NCBI GenBank assembly: GCA_905221605.1 | Contig: CAJNDS010000025.1 | Span: forward strand, 238,501-302,500 | Direction: 5' to 3' | Length of the DNA: 64,000 bases | Source: Symbiodinium natans | Lineage: Eukaryota > Sar > Dinophyceae > Suessiales > Symbiodiniaceae | Part shown: positions 54,331 through 64,000 of the stretch, piece by piece | How positions within the stretch are numbered: the first letter of the stretch is position 1 | Layout: each line of letters starts with the position of its first letter | The notes under the pieces: model-generated | What the model was told of the DNA's origin: nothing | The model's database searches: none | Seen by the model: the letters and a program-made list of their open reading frames with translations, nothing else | Position numbers and translations under genes: made by a program

Positions 54331-55119
54331 TGGCTTGGGGTTGGGCTCTTCTGTCCTTGCTCGCCCACTCCAGGCTAGGGCGAGGGCCCGCCAGTGAGAG
54401 AGACCGATGTAAATGCATGATGCATGCTGAGTCGCCCTCGCTGTTTGCTAGTTCTGCTGTGCTGTTTTCTGAACCATGGGGGCGTGATTTGAGGTCTTGT
54501 TTTCAGATTTGGACAGCACCCGACGGTATCTTATAAAACATATACAGGAGCATCTCGGAGCTTTTTGGAGTTGTCTGTCTAGTAGGGGGTGTGGTGGCAG
54601 TTGGCTCCTGCATGTGGACTGAAGTGGTTCGCGTGTTGGAGCTTCGTTGATGCTTTTTGGACTGCTTTTGGCCAATTGATGTTTTGGGTTGAGGGTAGAT
54701 GCGGTTTGTTGTTGCTGCAATCTGCGATCAGCCGCTCCAAGGCGCAAAATTTGCCTGTGCTGTGGTGTCTGCATCAAGTTCGCATGTCATAACTGCAAAT
54801 GTCTGTGAGGTGTTCATGGTTTTTTTGTTGAGGCATGTTGAGGCCTTGACACCTTCATGGTTTTGGACGTTCAAGGCCTACCCTCTCCACAGTGAAAGCA
54901 AGGGATGCTGGCACTCTGAGTTGCCAAGGGTGCAGCTCAGGCAAGGACAACGGTTCCGCGACCCCCGACCCGGAATCGTGCAGGATTGGGGAGTGGTAAA
55001 GTCGGGGGAGGCGTGCCACCAACCTTCTCCAAAACATCCAAAAGGTCCAAAAAACAGTCGCAATCGAATGGTTGCAAAGCCCTGGACCAGCAGCTCTCAC
55101 GACATCACACTGCCCCTTG

Positions 55120-58100
55120 TCGTGCGGAAATGCCATCACGTCGCTGCTGGGCTGCCACGCCTCGACTGCTACTCGGAAGACGGCCGCATCGCACTCTGTG
55201 ACGAGGGTGTCTTGGATCCTGAGAATTGCGCCGCTTGGCCCCAAACGAAATTTGAAATCCTGAAAGCTCAAAGAAACCCGATTGAAGATCTGCAGCTCCA
55301 GGTTGCATTAACATCTGCCCTACAAGTCTCACACTCAGACAGGGCAGGTTTTTGCGGAGTTCAAGTTTGGCGAGGGCTTTGTCTTTCACTTGGTGTGTTC
55401 ACCCATTGCCCGGGGTGAAACCTCGAAAACCCAACCGCGAAAAAGAAAAACAGCATGTCTGGTTTCACTTTGTCGCAATGGATTTCACAATCACCCAGGC
55501 CAAACTGTTCGAGGTACGAAAACTAAAAACCAAACGAGATCCAAGGTAATTCGGCAGGTATAGAGTTGGATGCAGGCAGAATCAACAGACTTGCCCCTCG
55601 CCAAGCTGCGTGTGCAGTCCAATGACTGCCGCCGCACCTCCAGTCTCAGGGCGCAATTGAACTGAGAGTTGAGGCGGGGAAAGAATTATGTCCCATGATG
55701 TCCAGCAGTACATCTTAGTAAAAATCTCATAAACCGAGCAGACTTTTTCCATCTGAACCCCAGAACATCTCGCTCCAGTACGGGCCAAGGTGCTGTGACC
55801 CAGTGCCCAAGCTGCCGCACAGCGCACCTTCGGATCCTGGCACTGCAAGTACAGGGAGGTGCCGGGTGCAGGGTTCGGCTGTTGTTGTAAGAGGCAGCAC
55901 ACGGATCCGACACCCGCGCCTCCAGCAAACCCTCCCAAACCCCGCCAACCCAGGCCCAAGTCACGTCAACAAATCCCGGGCTGGATTCATCTCAGAAATC
56001 CAACTACACCTTGTTTATACTGCAAGAAAATTGCTGCTCGTTAATGTACTTGTGTTTTGCTTTGGATATCTCTGTGATTGAGTAGGTGCTGTGGGCTTTG
56101 ACATGTTTTGTGGCTTTCCAAATCCAGCCCGCCCCTTCCAACCCCCCCCCCCCCCCCCCTTGTGTGCAAACACAATCCTCGTGAATCTCGCGTGTCATCC
56201 TGCATTTTCTCCTTATTCCTGCAAAGACAATGCCTGATGGGGGGCGTGCCCATTTAGAAACGCAACGCTCGCATGACTAAGGGAGTCCTCGTGATGCACG
56301 ACGTTCTTATAAGCAAGCTTGTGTCCATTGATGGCGCGGCATTCTTTGAAGCCAGTTTGCACGGCCGCATTTGCAACACTTAATGCTCGTATGTTTTAGG
56401 ATATGCTTCGCATGCGTTGTGGGTTTCAAGGAACGTTCTGTAAATGAGCGGGGAGTGAGGGGGGAAGCCCCATTTGCAAACAGCATGGTCGCATGGTGGG
56501 TTTGGAAAGGAATCAAGAGAGCTTTGAAGGGATTGTCGCGGCTGCAGGGGATCGGAGGACCAGGGGACCAAGGGAACACGAGACCGCCGGACAAGGGGAC
56601 CGGTGGATCACAGCAAAAAACAAAGAGGGAACAAACAAAAAGGAGTAGAAAAATACGCCCCCCAAGTTGTGAACCCAAACGAAGCCCACAATCACCGCCT
56701 GGTGCGTTAAACGCTCGACAAAGTGCTCGGCATTCGGTGGCACCACCACCTGCGATGTGAAACATATTATGGGCATGAGAAACGCCCTCAGAAACACTGT
56801 GAAGGGCCGGCTGTTTGAGCGAAATCCGCCCTCCGCATCCGACCAGAAAGTTCTCCGAATGCCTTGGGATGCCTCTACTCCCCGACCCAAAAGGGGGGCA
56901 TCTCAAGAGATGTGGGGGCCCCAACTCGTCTTTCAAATATCTCAGGAACCTCACAAATGTCAGGGCTTGGTGTTGTGCGAGCGCTTCGCTTCTGCAGCTT
57001 CACCATCCGGCCTGCAGGTCAGCAGCAGCAAGGCCCACTCCTGTCAAATCCCTTGAACGCGACCACTGCAAGAGAAATCACTTTGAGCGGCACCCTGGAG
57101 CCCTACATAGGGGGGGGGCTCAGCATTCAGGACTAAAAGTTCCAATGCAGCTACGACGCCCATCTTGAGACAAGCCCAGAGACTCGATCCCCAGCTGCAC
57201 ACCCCGGTCCTAGCAGCTTGTCCTTGACAGATTCATGATGCTTTGTGCACTGGAGGTTCGTGCTCACAGGCTTAGGGTTTTGACTTAGGGCAGCACGGAG
57301 TCTGGAATCAGCCTCTGAAACTTGCCGCCAAAGTCAAATGATAAACAAACAGCCGGCCCTTCACTGTTCCAAGACGAAGGGTTTGCACTAGTTCACTCGG
57401 CCCACTCCGAAAGTTCCGCAAAGTCTACAGTCTACGGGCCCTCTCTGGCTTCAAAAGGCCGCCTAAAGGGGATCCAGAAGAAACTCATTTTTCAGAACAC
57501 GACTGTCCAGAAATGCCAAGACTCCGCAGTGCCTTTGGAAAGCACTCATAGATCTAGATCCCACTGCCAACCCTTTGGCCACAACATCCAGTTCACCATG
57601 TATTCTCTGCTACGCGAAGCCCAAACCTAAGCCACATCAAGGCACTTTTGTTAAGCTGCAGAGCTTGGCTGCGTTTTCTGTTGGCATGCCAAATGTCCAA
57701 GGCCGACTTGGCGGCTTCCCGGCAAACAGCGCTCTCATCGACCAGAAGGCGTGCAATGTCCTGCGAGCACTGTTTTGTCGCCGCCAAAACGGATTTTATT
57801 AGGACCTTTCATGGCTTGCCTCTCTCCTAAAGGTGTACAGTACAAGGTTACTGGACTCGTTGTGCTCACAATAGTTGTTCGTTACTAAGGGCGTTTCATG
57901 GGAATTATGATAATACCAATAGCATACAGAGAAAAGCCCATGAAAATGACGAGGGCTTCTCCTTCTAAGTCCGTGATCAGACGGGGCCAAGTAACAAATG
58001 TCGTTTCTTTCCATCGAACTTCCTCAACAAAACACGACAAGACAAGAAGAGAACTATTATAAGGTCTTTTACGCTAGCCAAAAAAACACTTGCAGGCCCG

Positions 58101-61100
58101 CTTTAAAACTACGAACAAAGCCGAAAAGACGTTTTCGTGAGCACTTCTATAATTCTCTGATTTCGCACGCGGCTGTATGATTCCAAGGGGCCCCCAATCA
58201 GTATCAATATACGGCCCCAGCACCCCCGCTTGTATTTCTTTTTCTTCAGGTCAGGTTTATGGTTCAAGTCTTTAGCTCAGGGGGTTCAGATGCAGCGGGG
58301 TGGAACATGACCCACTAGCCAGCTGTGACCACAGGCTGCATGAGGAGGGTCGAACATGTGGAGCTCTAGGGTTCATGTTTCTGACTCTCACTCCGTGGCT
58401 AGGACTTCAGCCTTGCAGGCTGGAGCAAAGCAGCCAGATGAGCCCCCATGTGTCCCGGCCAGTGGACAGGGCCCCTGGGCCCAAACTCGCAAGGGCTCGG
58501 AGAGTGGCATCGCGGACTTGCCAATCCTGTCCAGATTCACAAAAAGAACTCGGAGCTCCCCGGGATTCCCCGTGTCTCCTCAAAAGATCAAGTCCCCGGG
58601 CCTCGTCTCGCAGACGTGCCTTTCAACGATGGGATGCGTGTGCAAAGTGCATGCTTTCAGGCGTCTACTGCCAAGATTGTGGCAAGCCACGGGAAATAAC
58701 TAGCTTTAGGAAATGCTTGGTTTATGTCCCGCGTGTTGATTTCATGGATCAGTTTGTATTTGTCTTTTTGTGTTCTTCCTGATCACTGCTTTCGAGGAAT
58801 ACGACAAGCATGAAGGCGAACAGCTGCTGCTGCTGCTGCTGCTACGCGCCTCCTGCGATCGCCGATTCTGTGAGTAGCCGTGCGGTGTCACCCCTGCTCT
58901 GCCACAATGGAGCCGTCGCGCTAACAATACTCCTGAATTAAACTTGTGAGAAAGATTCAAGCCGTATATTTTCGCGGCACGTCACCCAGCTCACCTTCGG
59001 GTCTCCGGGTCTCAGGGATAGGTTATGGCGGTTATCGAATGTTGAAGCACGTTGTAACAAGCGCCTTTTTGGCTTGCATTTTGGTAAAGTTCGTTTTCAG
59101 AAGGATCTGGGAGATAGCAAGCTTCTCAAGGCCACATCCCTGAAGTTGGACAAGATTGAAAATTCACAGATGTCCGCGTTGTGGGTGCAACAGTCCAAAT
59201 GGCGACGCAAGCTTTGGCAATGTCCGACAATGCCCTGACTACTTTTGGAGGCACGCCTTCTTACGCGCAGGAGCCATCGTCGGTTTGTAGTTTGTGCTAC
59301 TTTGAAGCAACGTTTGAAGCAAGACTAAATTTGCCGGATATATTGCAAGACTCATCCCACCACAGCAGAACAAAGGCAAAGGCTGAAAATACTCTGTTGC
59401 TGTGGCTGCGCAAAGAGCTAGGAGTGTAGAAATGAGAATGCCATGTTTCAAACACAGCACTGACTGCTGTTGGGTGTCTTGGAGGTACGGTATGGCAGAT
59501 TGCCCTGCCACGACCACATCGCCCACCTCAGCTGCTCCCAGCAGAAACATGGCACGCTTGATCGGTTCAGGATCCCTTGGCCAGGATGTAACGGCTAGGC
59601 TTGGGACTGGAACTGCAGATCACAGCTTCGGTATGGAACCGGTATGAACCCTGGCCGACCTATATGGCTGGATCCTTCATGGACCTCCTTCAAACCAGCT
59701 GCAAACCGGGCCCTCTGTAAACCCAACTCCTCTTTTTTGCATCCTGGTCTCATGCCGGGCATCACCAGATTTACTGTTAAAGAATAGACTGAATACATTG
59801 AATTTGATTGTCAGGTAAAATGTCACAGAGAACCACACAACTCCTCTGAACCTCTAAACCCTCCTTTCTTTGTCACTAAGGACTCGACTGCTGCCCTCTC
59901 AACCCCTTGCTTTGCCTTTTGTGTAGTGTACCGCGATCCCCCTGTTTGGCCCCTACCCTCCGAGAACCAAGTCGAGAACCAAGTCCCCTGCAATCGCCTT
60001 TGCCTGAAGTTCACGCAGGGGCGCTCTTGCAGCCTGCAAAGGTGGACATGAATTCTGGCAACCTCGCGGGCCAGCTACGAATCTCTCTCCGGAGCGGAAG
60101 CCTTTCGAACATGCAAGTCGGCGTCTGCAAGATGTCGCGTCCTGAGCTGCATCAGACAACCTTGCACGCCGCACATTGATGCGCGTCGGCCAGCGCTATC
60201 TGCACGCCTCCCTCGCACTTCATCCATATGTTGTCTTGTTTTGGCAAGTGTCCATGCACGGATGTGCTCTACACTTGGTCCAACAGCTGACAACCGAGGA
60301 TTCTTTTGACAGGCCTCTGGCCATCTGCAAAAAAAACCTGAATCCTGATACCGAACCGTCTTGCTTGTCTGCAGCCACCATTTTGGCCAGTGACAACTCC
60401 GACACAGCTTGCACCCCAAAGACTGCGGGCTTCTTGCCCCACACCTGGGTCTTGAGCAAGTCATACCTAACCTATATGCTGCACGGCTGGTTTTTGTTTA
60501 AGGGTTGGCTGGACGCTCGCTCGCATGTGTTGATGTCAACCCAACAGATGGCTTCAAATTGAGCTCTGCGACCATGGGCTGCAGCAACAGCAAAACAGTA
60601 ATTACTCACGACATGCGACCCTTCGGGGACATTGCCATGAGGTCATCTGAAAGCTGTTGGGTTCTGGGCCCGTCCGCCTCCGGCGAGCAAAACTCGGCCA
60701 ATGCGTGCGCACCTGGCTGGTATCAGCTTACAACAACTGTCCAATCTCCAACTCCCAACCCCGGCCACCACTGAATTAAGTCCATGCCCCGTCGCCTGCT
60801 CGCCGAACTCGCATGTTGCCATCACTGAGCGTGGCCCGCATGCTGGGGAAGACCTCACAATGCATAGTTCGGGTTAGGTCCGGAACCGGTTGGTGATCAC
60901 CAACCGTAACTCCTTTATGTCACGCGAGCACACATAATCAACTAAGGAAAGCACCAATTCACCCGACTCTTCGTCCAAACGCTCGAGCTTCTCCAAGGCA
61001 TCCTTGTGTTTTGCAAAGTGAAAAACATTGTTGGATTTGGTGGGTGGCAAGCCCAACAAGAAACCAATACTTCCCCTGCCTTTCGGCACTTCCAATGGTC

Positions 61101-61160
61101 ATTGGAGAGGCACCTGTCGGCCGGCGATGGCGGTTTCAAGCACCGTGTAACCAAACAACA
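55120..61160 (-). CDS. Exon-like segments of an armadillo/HEAT-repeat protein (tentative)
   Basis: Minus-strand segments with helical-repeat character, in transcription order: 61105-61150 (TVLETAIAGRQVPLQ), 60890-61015 (HKDALEKLERLDEESGELVL), 60350-60440 (KKPAVFGVQAVSELSLAKMV), 59460-59550 (AAEVGDVVVAGQSAIPYLQD), 57660-57770 (SQDIARLLVDESAVCREAAK, then SALDIW), 55765-55850 (DPKVRCAAAWALGHSTLA), 55600-55650 (GGAAAVIGLHTQLGEG) and 55125-55250 (ILRIQDTLVTECDAAVFRVA). AAAWALG and GG(A/V)AAVI recur in armadillo proteins such as the ciliary SPAG6/PF16, a candidate that would suit a flagellate, but general HEAT proteins fit too. Spacing is like the CDC48 gene. Exon borders are unresolved and the segments may not all belong to one gene. 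Confidence 0.35.
56140..56160. repeat. Homopolymer C run
   Basis: About 18 consecutive C. A likely site of length error in any assembly. Confidence 0.9.
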
Positions 61161-61199
61161 GCACGCAACGACAGCCAAGTCACACCGCCAATTCTGGTG

Positions 61200-62390
61200 C
61201 CATGGACGGCATTGCACCGACAGCACGTTCATAAGGCCATCAGCAGAGAAAAACCAGGAGACAATGCTATGGACAGTGTTGACAATGGTCCCAGTGGTGC
61301 AAAAGGCTGTTCAGGCTGGTTGTTTGCTGGGCGGTGTTTGCTGTGTTTGCTGTTTGTTTTTTTGTTGTTTTTGCCAACCTCATCCTGACCACCAGAGGGT
61401 TCGCAGATGTTCGCAGTTAGCTTGCTGCCAAGTCAAGGACAACAAATCACATGAGAATTGGCTCGCAAAACGCTTCGCTTGCAGATCACCTGCCATGAGG
61501 TCAACCTGGCCTGAACCCCACCTACTCGGGAATGGGCGTTTGCGGAGGGCAGGACGCATATCTGCACGATCCCATGAGTGCGAGGAATAGTGGCCTTGGT
61601 GCATCAAAATATATCAAAATGGCTTGAAATTACGTCGTCTCAGCCTCATGGTGCCACCAGTGCATTGTAGACTCAGGCACAAACACGGCATGCCCTCCGG
61701 CGAACCGCGGGCAGGTCGCGTGCATCTGCCACACGCAATTTTAGGTACACTGCAAGCAATGGTGCGAAAGCAATGGATCGACTGTTGCTGTGGTGGCCGC
61801 AGCGTTATCCAGCTTTAAAACGTTTGACTTCACATCCGCCATCACCGGCCAAAACAAGAATCTGGGCTGTTGCGCTGCACAAGCAACACTCTTAACCACT
61901 CACAGCACAGCAACCACACCTCGCGGCGTGTGGAACTGGCAGAAGCACACGAGGCATTGGACTGCCAAAAGTCGGCCACACCTGAAGAGTGCTTTGTTCT
62001 CGCGATCTCGCACAGTTGGCATGTGCAATGCTGGGCCATGAACTCGCGTGTCACATTACATTGCAACTGGATGTTGCTTTTGGTTCGCACTTTGTTGCGG
62101 CAAAGTGAGAGTGTGTTATTTGCCCTCCAGGTGCACGAGTTTGGCTTCACATGAAGAGGTTCAATACTGTTTCCACGCGGCCCCAAATCCAAATCCTCCC
62201 GTTCCTTGCTCAATTCGCGGGTTTTTCGGGGATGGTGCCATGTTCGGTTCACGTTCTCTCTTCTGCGTGATGACTTTGGCCACTCCTGTTCACAGGGTTG
62301 CGCCTGTGGAATCTGCATGCGGTTATTTGCCCACTCTGCGTAAGCTGATTACAGCCAACTTTCGGCCTCGATCACTTCGCGATCTTCACG
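61200..62390. other. Host sequence without an assignable gene
   Basis: Short open frames only, none with recognisable motifs. Confidence 0.4.
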
Positions 62391-62391
62391 A

Positions 62392-62476
62392 AAAAAAAGA
62401 GCGAGAGAGAGAGAAAGAGAGAGAAAGAGAGAGAAAGAGAGAGAGACAGAGAAAGAGCGAGAGAGAGGGAGAGTGA
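62392..62476. repeat. (GAGA)n/(GAAA)n purine microsatellite
   Basis: GAGAGAGAGAAA-type repeat of about 80 bp. It resembles the tail at the LINE 3' end in composition, but no GC-rich self-complementary stretch precedes it. Confidence 0.9.
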
Positions 62477-63127
62477 TAAAAAGAAACTAAGCTGCCAGCA
62501 ACAGTAGCCGAATCGATTTGCAACCTGTCTCTGAACACCCCACCTGGGCCATGAACTGACGCAAAGGCAGGAGCCACCTGGTAGCATGCCCACACCCGAC
62601 GTGGCAAGGCAACATTGCGGCAACATCTCAAGTAGAATCGAATGCTTTCGCATCTGCCTCGACTGCCCAAGCCATGGGACCCCAACACTGAGGTAAGCCC
62701 AAAGAAAAATCCCTTGCAGCAGACAGCGGTTCTCGCGGCTTGACGGATACCCATCGAATGCTCTCAATCATTCTCCATCAACTTGTTGCAACTTCCTAGC
62801 AGTGGTAGCCGTCAAAATACATCTTGGCTAACGGTTACACGTTCCGTGAGCATGAAAAGGTCAATACGCTATCATATGTTGCATATTTAACCAGAGTGTT
62901 CCGACGTTCAGATGTTTCTGTTTGTCCGCGCGCGACGGCGCGCCTTTTTTCCGCAAGCTCTTCCCGACCTGGTCTGCTACGGGTTGCAGGTCACCGAACC
63001 TTGCCGGCAACACGGATGGGCTCCGCGCCAGCTTTGTCAGGGAGTGCGGCATCCAGGGAGGGTCTACTACGTGTCGACGCGTCATGCCTGCAACGGCAGT
63101 CGGCTGGGCACGGCCGCATCCGCCAGG

Positions 63128-63610
63128 TCAAGGACATCGCATCGCCAAACGGCACGTGACCCTGGCCTTGGCGAGGTCATGGAGCCGGCGCAAGACCGGC
63201 AGCGCGTCGGCCCACGCAGCCCAGTACGCCGCGGGCGGGACGCGTTCGGCCCAGACCCTCCATACTCGGCGGCAGGAACGCGAAGGCGCGTGCGCTAGTC
63301 CGGGCATCGTCCTCTCCCGGCCCCCCTGCCGCCGAGCAAACGCTCGACGACCTCCCAACTTGGCGGGACATTGCGGGGAAGGTGTTGAGCCCGCGGCGCT
63401 GCGCAGCACGCCAGCAAGAGCCATGTCAGGCAACCGCGCAATCTCTTTTTGCAGAAGGTCCGGCAACAAAACGAAACTCTGCCTGAGCTGCGAGCGCGAC
63501 AAACCCGTGCTGTCCCGGGGGCAGGTCGCCACGCCAGGCGTCGGCGCCCAGGGCGGCGATGCTTGGGGGAGCTGGCCCGCCACTCGCGTGGCAAACGCGC
63601 GTTTTGCCAA
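63128..63610 (-). CDS. GC-rich ORF at the right edge, 160 codons, unknown
   Basis: Open frame with protein-like stretches (LRQSFVLLPDLLQKEIARLP then DMALAGVLRSAAG; later YWAAWADALPVLRRLHDLAK). GC content is higher than in the region to the left. The upstream overlapping frame (63989-63426: CIIRPRGSHSGLAWRTLREL) may be the preceding part after a frame change. The style (Arg/Ala/Pro-rich, broken frames) resembles the LINE 3' coding region in this window, so a decayed retroelement running off the edge is possible. No domain recognised. Confidence 0.35.
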   Translation of the reverse strand: MAKRAFATRVAGQLPQASPPWAPTPGVATCPRDSTGLSRSQLRQSFVLLPDLLQKEIARLPDMALAGVLRSAAGSTPSPQCPAKLGGRRAFARRQGGRERTMPGLAHAPSRSCRRVWRVWAERVPPAAYWAAWADALPVLRRLHDLAKARVTCRLAMRCP

Positions 63611-64000
63611 GGTTGGCAGCAGTAGTGCCCCCCCCGCTTATGGGGATGGGGGGTTGGGGGGTGGTCCGTTTCGTGGAAATATGGTCTGGGGCGCGGAGGG
63701 GGACTGTGGCAAGGCATGTTCGTTGCGAACTGTTTGCACCTGTTTTGTTTGGCCCAGTTCCACAGCCAATGAAGCTTCGGGTCCCGGGGACCTCCTTTGC
63801 CCCTTGTGCCGCCATGGCCGTTGCCCCGGGTGCGATCCTCAGGGTTGGTCCGGGACCCATGACGCTGCGTTGCGGGACGCGTGCGCGGGGCACGGCATCC
63901 AACTCCCGCAACGTGCGCCAGGCGAGTCCACTGTGCGAGCCGCGCGGCCGGATTATGCACTCCGCACTTTCACGGCACCGGCCCAACAAACGAGCACCTC

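Overview
ORGANISM. The window looks like nuclear DNA of a dinoflagellate. The strongest sign is a 19-nt match to the dinoflagellate spliced leader on the minus strand at 50897-50915, followed directly by a 15-nt relict leader at 50882-50896. This is the mark of a trans-spliced mRNA that was copied back into DNA. The host DNA is GC-rich and gene-poor, its genes are cut into very small exons, and it carries many degenerate CCCTAAA/TTTAGGG tracts.

LAYOUT. (1) 1 to about 11,050, minus strand: a CDC48/p97 AAA+ ATPase gene running off the left edge, with about 20 recognisable exons of mostly 10-40 codons. Its introns hold telomere-like tracts and a duplicated ~290-bp repeat. (2) 11-19.5 kb: mostly unassigned host sequence with a few exon-like segments. 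(3) 19.5-50.9 kb: a long non-LTR (LINE-type) retrotransposon on the minus strand. It has the spliced leader at its 5' end, ORF1, an endonuclease-reverse transcriptase ORF2 and a long GC-rich 3' coding region, and (CT)n microsatellite lies at both ends. (4) Nested in ORF1 of that LINE, 28,443-50,007: a 21.6-kb AT-rich Polinton-like virus (PLV) provirus with ~315-bp terminal inverted repeats and a 5-bp target duplication (ACTAT). Removing the element and one duplication copy restores an open 349-residue ORF1. (5) 51-64 kb: host DNA with microsatellites, a ~0.9-kb degenerate telomere-like array, scattered minus-strand exon-like segments that look like an armadillo/HEAT-repeat gene, and GC-rich ORFs at the right edge.

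THE PROVIRUS. It carries a virion set (double-jelly-roll major capsid protein, penton-type minor capsid protein, FtsK/HerA-type packaging ATPase, a fibre with a Peptidase_S74 self-cleaving chaperone, and a GxSxA lipase). It also carries a replication and integration set: one ~1,298-residue PolB + SF1 helicase + HNH-like protein, now split by two single-base indels, and a retroviral-type DDE integrase. Two paralogous CxxC proteins and several short unknown ORFs complete it. I see no maturation protease. Two gene-start signatures are visible: a 25-nt palindrome before right-arm genes, and TATTGTT just upstream of four minus-strand genes in the structural block. Two islands of higher-GC, host-like, intron-containing cargo interrupt the AT-rich core: 29.0-31.6 kb (a ubiquitin-like exon, an NLS/AT-hook protein and small phase-0 exons) and 39.85-40.7 kb (a three-exon basic protein ending in a telomere-like repeat).

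STATE. The inverted repeats are nearly identical and most ORFs are intact. At least four genes of the provirus need a single-base frame correction at or next to a short homopolymer, so either decay has begun or the assembly has homopolymer errors.
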